The notes beneath the pieces are model-generated. The model searched no databases, was not told the origin of the DNA, and saw only the letters and a list, made by a program, of their open reading frames with translations. Below are positions 21,895 to 27,177 of a stretch of DNA of 27,177 nt, one piece after another. Location: assembly GCA_017543025.1 (NCBI GenBank), contig JAFYGX010000219.1, positions 1 to 27,177 on the forward strand. The letters run 5' to 3'. Source of the DNA: Solobacterium sp. (lineage in GTDB: Bacteria > Bacillota_I > Bacilli_A > Erysipelotrichales > Erysipelotrichaceae). The first letter of the stretch is position 1. Every line of letters begins with the position of its first letter. Position numbers and translations under genes: made by a program.

Positions 21895-23247
21895 TCAGAT
21901 CAGTCCGCGGACCAGAATCAGAAGGATAATGAGCGGCAGAATGAATTTCAGATAAACCGAGGCGGCACGGGAGAGCTTAAGGCCTTCTCCTTTATTGCAT
22001 TCTGCTCGGTATTTCTCAAATCCCCAGCCGAACCGCGACGTGCAGAAGAGCAGGTAGATCAGAGAACCGATCGGCAGAATTAGATTGGAAACAAGGAAGT
22101 CTTCACTGTCGAGAATGTCAAACGATCCGATCGGATGGACATTGGACCAGAGATTGTACCCGAGCACACAGGGGATACTGGCAAGGAGAATGAACACCAT
22201 GTTTCCGAGCACTGCGCGTCTGCGGCTGATGCCGAAATTATCAATCGCAGCAGTGACAAGGTTTTCGAACACGGTGATGACCGTCGAGAAGCTTGCGAAC
22301 GTCATGAACAGGAAGAACAGCGTGCCGAAGATCATTCCGCCCGGCATTGCCGCAAAGATGCTCGGCAGGGTAAGAAAGATCAGCGATGGACCGGCATCCG
22401 GCTGAACGCCGTAGCTGAAGCAGGCCGGGAAGATGATCAGGCCGGAGAAGATCGCGACAAAGGTGTCAAGCACGCAGATCCGTGCGGCTTCGGAATAGAG
22501 GGTGAACTGATCGGACATGTAGCTGCCGAAGACTTCCATTGCGGCAATGCCGAGACTCAGGGTGAAGAACGCCTGGTTCATTGCGGCAACCACCACGTTG
22601 ATGATGCCGATTTTACGGATTGCGGCGAAGTCCGGTTTGAGATAGAACTGCAGTCCTGCCTTACTGCCGGGAAGTGTCATACTGTAGCCGGCAAGCACGA
22701 TGATCAGCAGAAGCAGGCAGGCCATCATCACTTTGGTGATGCGCTCCAGGCCGTTGCGGATTCCGAGTGAATTGATCGCAAAGCCGGCAATGACGGTAAC
22801 CGCCATTGCGATAGCCATCTGTACCGGATCGGCGAGCATTGCCCCGAAGACGTCACCGACTGCGCTGGTTGGAACTGCCGCCATCTGTCCGGTCAGATAT
22901 TTTGTGAAATACAGCAGCATCCACCCGCTGACAGTCGTATAGTACATCATCAGTAGCGCGCATCCGGCAATACAGACCCAGCCGTGTATATGCCAGAAAG
23001 AGCCTTTTGGTTCGAGAGCCTTGTATCCTTCCACAGCACTCTTCCGGCTGGCCCGGCCGACCGCAAGCTCCATGGTCATAACCGGAAGCCCCATGATGAG
23101 CAGGAAGAACAGATAGATCAGCACAAAGATGCCGCCTCCGTTCTGCCCGGTCAGATATGGGAATTTCCATACATTGCCGATGCCGATCGCACAGCCTGCG
23201 CTTACCAGTATGAAACCCAGGCGTGAGCCGAATGTGTCACGTTTCAT
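21895..23247 (-). CDS. Sodium-dependent transporter, NSS/SNF family
   Basis: A 450-residue inner-membrane symporter of the LeuT-fold neurotransmitter:sodium symporter family, usually importing amino acids. The N-terminus FGSRLGFILVSAGCAIGIGN and WKFPYLTGQNGGGIF carry the family's TM1 sodium and substrate site, and GLPVMTMELAVGR is typical of the following segment. About 11 membrane spans are expected. The ATG at 23247 is chosen because AAGGAGG lies nine bases upstream; a TTG start at 23268 would place that SD inside the gene. It is 17 bases downstream of the glycosyltransferase gene, and its SD nearly touches that gene's stop, so the two form an operon. The substrate is not predictable. Confidence 0.94.
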   Translation of the reverse strand: MKRDTFGSRLGFILVSAGCAIGIGNVWKFPYLTGQNGGGIFVLIYLFFLLIMGLPVMTMELAVGRASRKSAVEGYKALEPKGSFWHIHGWVCIAGCALLMMYYTTVSGWMLLYFTKYLTGQMAAVPTSAVGDVFGAMLADPVQMAIAMAVTVIAGFAINSLGIRNGLERITKVMMACLLLLIIVLAGYSMTLPGSKAGLQFYLKPDFAAIRKIGIINVVVAAMNQAFFTLSLGIAAMEVFGSYMSDQFTLYSEAARICVLDTFVAIFSGLIIFPACFSYGVQPDAGPSLIFLTLPSIFAAMPGGMIFGTLFFLFMTFASFSTVITVFENLVTAAIDNFGISRRRAVLGNMVFILLASIPCVLGYNLWSNVHPIGSFDILDSEDFLVSNLILPIGSLIYLLFCTSRFGWGFEKYRAECNKGEGLKLSRAASVYLKFILPLIILLILVRGLI

Positions 23248-23264
23248 AACAGTTATCCTCCTTT

Positions 23265-24341
23265 TCAATAGGAAATATATGCAAGTATATTCCGGATGTC
23301 CCCTCGCTCCAGAATATTTTCCTTCAGCCGCAGTGCATTTTCCGCATAGCGGTCATCCGCCAGTACCTGCCGGTATGCCTCATACAGACGTTCCATGGAA
23401 AGCTCCGCTTCCGGTACGGTAAGACCGGCGCCGCTGCGTCTCAGGCAGGCGGCATTCCATGAGCGCTGATACGAATCGTCATGGATAATGATCTGCGGGA
23501 TGCCAAGCGCGGTGCAGTATTGTGTCAGAACGTCGGTTCCGTCATGGATGCACGTTCTGCTTCCGTTCATTGTAAACGTTCGAACGGTATTCTGGAATCG
23601 GAGATTATCTGTTTTTCCCGGTGTCTGACGGGAATCGTAGATGAATACTTCGTAGGGTGCGCCGCGGAACGCTTCTGTGATGATCTGTTTCATTTTTCTT
23701 GCGGGTATGCGGTATTCCGTGAACATCATTGACAGCGTCCGGTCGGGCGGAGTTTCCGGCGGCATCACGCACGAAAGCCCGAAGGAAGAAACCGGATAGC
23801 CGTGGAAGGACGGCAGAAAGGACTGCGGTCCGAAGGCAAAGCACTCCGCGATCTGATAGAGATCGCGCAGGTGAATGACCTGTTCCATACCTGCACTGCG
23901 CAGAAAGACATTCAGTCCGTTCAGCGTGCTTGCCCGGAAATCCCGGTTGCGGAAAGCGGAAGGAGATACGATGGAAAAAACCGGAATACCGGAACGGGCA
24001 GCGGCGATCAGCGCGGCAGGCCGTTCGATCTCGATCAGAAGATCCGGTTCATACTCGGAAAATGCTTTTTCAATCTGTTTCAGATCCTGTTTCAGATAAG
24101 AGGCAGTCAGCACATTGTGAGAATAATGATAGTCTTCAAAGGTTGTGCCGTTCGCTTTCCGTAAACGGAGCGAAGGCGAAGGAGACTCATAGAAGCCGGC
24201 TCCTGTCACATGCGAGCGCCTGTCGCAGCAGACAGCCGCATTCATGCCGCACATCTGAAAAAAAGCACATAGCTGACGTGCGTAAAGAATCGCTGCACCG
24301 CAGTCCGGAACACAGACGGATGGAAGGATCATGACTCTCAT
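23265..24341 (-). CDS. GT-B fold glycosyltransferase, GT1-like
   Basis: A 358-residue protein with a two-lobed glycosyltransferase layout. The N-terminus (MRVMILPSVCVPDCGAAILY) suits the first Rossmann lobe. The C-terminal part resembles the donor site of MGT/UGT-like enzymes: IHDGTDVLTQYCTALGIPQI, followed by SWNAACLRRSGAGLTVPE and a helical end with VLADDRYAENALRL. The usual HGG is replaced by HDG. No membrane span is obvious. The donor and acceptor are unknown; wall or lipid glycosylation are possible. It lacks a Shine-Dalgarno site and its -10 is seven bases from the ATG. It is divergent from upp and is co-transcribed with the NSS transporter gene. Confidence 0.75.
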   Translation of the reverse strand: MRVMILPSVCVPDCGAAILYARQLCAFFQMCGMNAAVCCDRRSHVTGAGFYESPSPSLRLRKANGTTFEDYHYSHNVLTASYLKQDLKQIEKAFSEYEPDLLIEIERPAALIAAARSGIPVFSIVSPSAFRNRDFRASTLNGLNVFLRSAGMEQVIHLRDLYQIAECFAFGPQSFLPSFHGYPVSSFGLSCVMPPETPPDRTLSMMFTEYRIPARKMKQIITEAFRGAPYEVFIYDSRQTPGKTDNLRFQNTVRTFTMNGSRTCIHDGTDVLTQYCTALGIPQIIIHDDSYQRSWNAACLRRSGAGLTVPEAELSMERLYEAYRQVLADDRYAENALRLKENILERGDIRNILAYISY

Positions 24342-24348
24342 ATCCGTT

Positions 24349-24377
24349 ATTATATAGCATCCATGCGGTTATTGAAT
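24349..24377 (-). promoter_or_regulatory. Candidate leaderless promoter of the glycosyltransferase gene
   Basis: Minus-strand TATAAT (plus 24349-24354) stands seven bases from the ATG at 24341. A poor -35 (ATTCAA, plus 24372-24377) lies at a 17-base spacing; these same six base pairs form the -35 TTGAAT of the upp promoter on the other strand. Confidence 0.5.
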
Positions 24378-24400
24378 TCATCAGTCATTTCCCTTAGAAT
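24372..24400 (+). promoter_or_regulatory. upp promoter
   Basis: TTGAAT at 24372-24377, a 17-base spacer and TAGAAT at 24395-24400, followed by AGGAGG at 24425-24430 and ATG at 24436. Confidence 0.75.
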
Positions 24401-24435
24401 GACGGAGAACATATTGAACATTACAGGAGGCAGCT

Positions 24436-25056
24436 ATGCTTGAAGTACTGAATCATCCGCTGATCACGCATAAACTGACACAGATGCGCGACAAGAACAC
24501 TGTTACGAAGGATTTCCGTGAATATCTCGATGAAATCGCCGAACTGATGGCGTATGAAGTGTGCCGGGATCTGCCGGTCACTCCGATCGAGGTTGAAACT
24601 CCGATCGGACCGTGCACCGGTTATTCTCTCAGTAAAGAAGTTGTGATTGTGCCGATTCTGCGTGCCGGCATCGGTCTTCTGGACGGAATCCGCCGGCTTG
24701 TGCCGACGGCTAAGGTCGGATTCGTCGGACTGTATCGGGATGAAGAAACTCTGGAACCTCATGAATATTTTGCGAAGTTTCCGAAAGCGCTGGATGAAGC
24801 GATCGTCATGATCGTTGACCCGATGCTTGCGACCGGCGGAAGTGCGGTTGCGGCGATTGATATCGTCAAGAAGCGCGGTGCGAAACAGATTAAACTTGTG
24901 TGTCTTGTCGGCGTTCCGGAAGGAGTAAAAGCGGTTCAGCAGGCACATCCGGATGTAGATATCTATCTTGCGGCGATGGATGACCATCTCAATGAGAATG
25001 GCTATATCGTTCCGGGTCTTGGCGATGCGGGAGACCGTATTTTCGGGACAAAGTAA
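24436..25056 (+). CDS. upp: Uracil phosphoribosyltransferase
   Basis: Converts uracil and PRPP to UMP in pyrimidine salvage. The 206 residues match the family. Present are [16 protein letters not shown], the flexible [16 protein letters not shown] segment, the PRPP-binding [11 protein letters not shown] (127-137), and the C-terminal uracil-binding [17 protein letters not shown]. The strong SD AGGAGG supports the start. In B. subtilis upp lies just before the atp operon; here a DUF1146 gene starts ten bases after the stop instead. Confidence 0.97.
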   Translation: MLEVLNHPLITHKLTQMRDKNTVTKDFREYLDEIAELMAYEVCRDLPVTPIEVETPIGPCTGYSLSKEVVIVPILRAGIGLLDGIRRLVPTAKVGFVGLYRDEETLEPHEYFAKFPKALDEAIVMIVDPMLATGGSAVAAIDIVKKRGAKQIKLVCLVGVPEGVKAVQQAHPDVDIYLAAMDDHLNENGYIVPGLGDAGDRIFGTK

Positions 25057-25066
25057 CCGGCTGTTC

Positions 25067-25270
25067 ATGGGATTTGCGTCGTTTGCGATGAAGGCAGGGA
25101 TTTATCTCATTGCCTTCATGGCATCGTTCTATGCTCTTGGAGCGCTGGATTTCAATCGCTTTCTGAAACAGGGCAGACCGGTTCAGGGACAGCTGCTGTA
25201 CTGGCTGCTTGCCATGGGACTTGCGTATCTCAGTGGCTCGTTTCTGATTGCGGTGACCTTTGCGCACTGA
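25067..25270 (+). CDS. DUF1146 (YwzB-like) small membrane protein
   Basis: A 67-residue protein with two membrane segments (KAGIYLIAFMASFYALGAL and LLYWLLAMGLAYLSGSFLIA) joined by a basic loop containing DFNRFLKQGR. This layout fits DUF1146, whose B. subtilis member ywzB lies, as I recall, downstream of the ATP synthase operon. The ATG at 25067 is chosen because earlier in-frame starts fall inside upp in another frame; its SD is weak, and coupling to upp is likely. Its function is unknown. Confidence 0.75.
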   Translation: MGFASFAMKAGIYLIAFMASFYALGALDFNRFLKQGRPVQGQLLYWLLAMGLAYLSGSFLIAVTFAH

Positions 25271-25295
25271 AACGGAAGAAACAGGAACGGAACTT

Positions 25296-25331
25296 ACAGA
25301 TGACCGCGTGAATGTGCGATCATCTGTTTTT
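25296..25331 (+). terminator. Intrinsic terminator after the upp unit
   Basis: ACAGATGA (25296-25303) pairs with TCATCTGT (25320-25327), an inner CGC/GCG pair closes a short loop, and T residues follow. Confidence 0.85.
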
Positions 25332-25411
25332 ATTCTTTGCCGGCATAAGGTATAATCTTCTTCAGCCGCCTGAAAGCGTCCGGATTGAACGCGCGGCAGG
25401 CTGCGGAGGAA

Positions 25412-25420
25412 TGGTATAAT
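25412..25420 (+). promoter_or_regulatory. Extended -10 promoter of the tagO-like gene
   Basis: TGGTATAAT at 25412-25420 is a full extended -10. No -35 at proper spacing is seen. AAAGGAG at 25432-25438 is nine bases before the ATG at 25448. Confidence 0.7.
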
Positions 25421-25447
25421 TTCCGCAGTAGAAAGGAGCGCAGGAGT

Positions 25448-26899
25448 ATGAATCTGATTATCGGTGCATTTCCGTATTTTGCGCTGCCTTTTGTGATATC
25501 CCTGATTCTCGTTCCCATCTGCAAACGGATCGGACTCCGGCTTGGAATCTATGCAGTGGAGAACAAACGGACGGTGCATCATGGCCGTATTGTCCGGATC
25601 GGCGGGGTTGCGATCTATGCGGCATTTCTGCTGTCATTGACGATCCTGTGGACAACGGATGTCAAACTCAATGGAATACTGATCGGCGGAGCGCTTGTAT
25701 TTATCGGGGGCCTGCTGGATGATATCTACGATCTTTCTCCGAAGCTGAAGCTTCTGTTTCAGGTCTCCGGTGCGATTGCGGCACTTTCCATCGGAAACCT
25801 TTCGCTGGATAACCTGCATATCATGTCGCTGGAAATTTCCAATCCGTTAATTGTCAAGGGAATTTCTTTTTTCTGGCTGATCGGTATAACGAATGCGATT
25901 AACCTCATAGACGGTCTGGATGGATTGTCTTCCGGCATCTGCACGATTGTTACGATGACGATCGGAATGCTGGGGTTTCTGATGGGACGCCGGGATGTCG
26001 TGATTCTGGCACTGGCGCTTTCCGGTGCGATTCTCGGCTTTCTGCCTTACAATTTTCATCCGGCTTCGGTGTTTGTCGGAGACTGCGGCGCGCAGTTCAT
26101 GGGATTTACGATTGCGGCACTGTCACTGCTGGGATTTAAGACCACTGCGCTGATTACGCTGGGTCTTCCGATTCTCATGCTGTTTATTCCGATCTCGGAT
26201 ACGCTGATTGCGATCATCCGCCGGAAGCTGAAAGGCCAGAAGATCATGGAAGCGGACCGCGGCCATCTGCATCATATACTGATGTTCAAACTGAAACTCG
26301 GTCACCGGAAGACCGTGGAAGTGCTCTATACCGTTACAGCGCTGTTTGCGGTGGCGGCCATTGTTTCCTGGTTCAATCCGAAAATCGGCTTTCTGCTCAT
26401 TGTTGTGCTGGTAATCGGAGCAGATCTGTTTATCGAATTTACCGGAATGATCAATCCGCGCTTTCATCCGGTGCTGACATTGCTGAACCGGCTGACCGGC
26501 TGGCCGCACATGGAAGACGGTGAAGACCCGATTGACACCCGGAACGAAGAGCTGGCGCAGGAAGCTGCAGAAAAGAAGAGCGAAGAAACGGCCGCCGGAA
26601 ACGAAATGAAACCGGAAGAAATAAAACCGGAAGAAGTGAAGCAGGTCATACCGGAGACAGAATCTGAAACAGCAGCGAAACCGCAGGCTGAAACAGAAAC
26701 GGCAACGGAAAAGGGAACAGCTGATCCGGCTTTGGAAGCCGCGGTTTCAAACGACAACGGGAAACCGGAGGCGAAAGCAGAGAAGCAGAAAAAGCCGAAA
26801 AAGAAGGCTGAGCCGAAAAAGTCTGAACCGAAAAAGTCTGAACCGAAAAAACGCAGAACAACGAAGAAACAGACTGGTTCCGAACAGAAAACAAAATAA
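25448..26899 (+). CDS. tagO: TagO/WecA/MraY-family glycosyl-1-phosphate transferase with a long charged tail
   Basis: A polytopic enzyme that moves a UDP-sugar phosphate (usually GlcNAc-1-P) to undecaprenyl phosphate, starting teichoic acid or other wall glycan synthesis. The first ~350 residues form the family core of about ten or eleven spans, with LLDDIYDLSPKL (Asp91-Asp92), NAINLIDGLDGLSSG, VFVGDCGAQFMGF and the cytoplasmic RGHLHHIL (272-276). The NLIDGLDG form favours TagO/WecA over MraY. Residues from about 355 to 483 are a Lys/Glu/Ala/Pro-rich tail with KPEEIKPEEVK and three EPKK units. Such a tail is not part of the standard enzyme. The start at 25448 is fixed by the AAAGGAG SD; a start at 25385 would include the promoter. 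Confidence 0.9.
   Translation: MNLIIGAFPYFALPFVISLILVPICKRIGLRLGIYAVENKRTVHHGRIVRIGGVAIYAAFLLSLTILWTTDVKLNGILIGGALVFIGGLLDDIYDLSPKLKLLFQVSGAIAALSIGNLSLDNLHIMSLEISNPLIVKGISFFWLIGITNAINLIDGLDGLSSGICTIVTMTIGMLGFLMGRRDVVILALALSGAILGFLPYNFHPASVFVGDCGAQFMGFTIAALSLLGFKTTALITLGLPILMLFIPISDTLIAIIRRKLKGQKIMEADRGHLHHILMFKLKLGHRKTVEVLYTVTALFAVAAIVSWFNPKIGFLLIVVLVIGADLFIEFTGMINPRFHPVLTLLNRLTGWPHMEDGEDPIDTRNEELAQEAAEKKSEETAAGNEMKPEEIKPEEVKQVIPETESETAAKPQAETETATEKGTADPALEAAVSNDNGKPEAKAEKQKKPKKKAEPKKSEPKKSEPKKRRTTKKQTGSEQKTK
26810..26851 (+). repeat. 15-base tandem repeat in the tagO-like tail
   Basis: Two full and one partial copies of a 15-base unit encode Glu-Pro-Lys-Lys-Ser. The copies are almost identical in DNA, suggesting recent slippage-type expansion. 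Confidence 0.75.
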
Positions 26900-26901
26900 A
26901 G

Positions 26902-26932
26902 TACGGTCTCACTTATCGCAAAGAGGACCGTA
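26902..26932 (+). other. Hairpin directly after the tagO-like stop
   Basis: TACGGTC (26902-26908) and GACCGTA (26926-26932) form a 7-bp stem with a large loop and no T-run. It may stabilise the mRNA 3' end ahead of the terminator. Confidence 0.45.
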
Positions 26933-26943
26933 TCCGGATATTG

Positions 26944-26973
26944 CCGCACACGAACTGGATGTGCGGTTTTTTT
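26944..26973 (+). terminator. Intrinsic terminator after the tagO-like gene
   Basis: CCGCACA (26944-26950) pairs with TGTGCGG (26960-26966), followed by seven T. Confidence 0.9.
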
Positions 26974-27056
26974 GGCTATACTTGCAATTTAGTGACCTGG
27001 CTGATCAGTGAAAGCTTGTTAATGCGGAATTATTATGCCTACGATGATCTGCAAAA
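26974..27056 (+). other. AT-richer segment with a short gene-like fragment
   Basis: A frame from GTG 26992 to TAG 27060 encodes 22 residues (MTWLISESLLMRNYYAYDDL). It has no Shine-Dalgarno site. It may be the tail of a lost gene or chance; nothing else is seen here. Confidence 0.2.
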
Positions 27057-27175
27057 GTAGGTCTATACATCTACCTGTATTACACCAAAGCTGAAGAAAC
27101 GCTTGATTTCTTCGGCTTTTTTACGATTTGATGTATTTCGTGTGCGATAATCCGGTACCATTTATATAGACCTAC
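27057..27175. mobile_element. Possible MITE-like element bounded by an 11-bp inverted repeat
   Basis: GTAGGTCTATA at 27057-27067 and its exact reverse complement at 27165-27175 enclose about 119 bases containing a strong hairpin but no gene. This is the layout of a small non-autonomous element. Because the window ends two bases later, the right repeat could also be the end of a larger insertion sequence outside. Target duplications cannot be judged. Confidence 0.35.
27087..27122 (+). terminator. Long-stem intrinsic terminator inside the inverted repeat
   Basis: AAAGCTGAAGAAA (27087-27099) pairs with TTTCTTCGGCTTT (27107-27119) with one T-G pair over a seven-base loop, followed by more T. A 13-bp stem with no assigned upstream gene. 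Confidence 0.75.
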
Positions 27176-27177
27176 AC

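Noticed and set aside
23248..23268. Longer start (TTG 23268) for the NSS transporter
   Set aside because: It would put the AAGGAGG ribosome binding site inside the coding region; ATG 23247 is correctly spaced from it.
26815..26851. CRISPR-like or regulatory repeat
   Set aside because: Short in-frame tandem repeats coding EPKKS without spacers; explained by expansion of the protein tail.
26464..26949. Minus-strand Phe/Ser-rich frame opposite the tagO-like tail
   Set aside because: Mirror reading of a Lys/Glu-rich low-complexity coding region; no SD or independent features.

Overview
The window looks like a chromosomal stretch of a low-to-mid GC Gram-positive bacterium (Bacillota), probably Erysipelotrichia or a related non-sporulating lineage. 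The basis is the RNA polymerase delta subunit gene, the c-di-AMP receptor DarA, a class B sortase, strong AGGAGG-type ribosome binding sites, and a backbone (rpoE, fba, murA, rpmE, prfA, prmC, sua5/ywlC, glyA, upp) that follows the Bacillus subtilis order as I remember it. The lineage assignment is inference. No tRNA, rRNA, CRISPR array or intact transposase gene was seen.

Layout. Positions 1-53 hold the promoter and start codon of a leftward gene lying outside the window. Positions 237-3227 carry a rightward unit dtd-folD-DUF951-ychF-darA, ended by a terminator, then a cstA-type transporter gene (3445-4857). Positions 4858-6091 are AT-richer and decayed: a doubtful leftward ORF, an XRE regulator broken by an in-frame TAG, and an exceptionally strong Shine-Dalgarno site with no convincing gene. 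A lone LacI-family gene (6092-7111, leftward) has two palindromic operators built into its own promoter. cca (leftward) diverges from ispF-ywfO-ywiB (rightward), followed by rpoE, fba, a HAD phosphatase gene with murA, rpmE, and a sigma-70 gene leading to prfA-prmC-srtB. Next come a 28-residue membrane peptide, sua5/tsaC and glyA.

Positions 20647-24435 are an accessory insert between glyA and upp, which are close neighbours in B. subtilis. It holds a tiny lipoprotein, a double-glycine-leader peptide, an NSS-family transporter and a GT-B glycosyltransferase. upp is then followed directly by a DUF1146 gene, with no ATP synthase operon between them, and by a TagO/WecA-type gene with a long charged tail. 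The right end holds terminators and an 11-bp inverted repeat that may mark a small mobile element.

How the genes work together. The backbone serves translation fidelity and termination (dtd, ychF, cca, tsaC, prfA, prmC, rpmE), transcription (rpoE, sigma), one-carbon and nucleotide metabolism (folD, glyA, upp), cell-wall synthesis (murA, tagO-like, srtB), isoprenoid synthesis (ispF) and glycolysis (fba). Six adjacent gene pairs share an ATGA stop/start overlap. Several promoters have an extended -10 (TGnTATAAT-like). In four places the -10 lies only 7-10 bases from the start codon, which suggests leaderless or nearly leaderless messages. The most unusual items are the double-glycine-leader peptide and its flanking direct repeat, the leaderless promoter cluster, the 28-residue membrane peptide, the divergent sigma factor and the tailed TagO.
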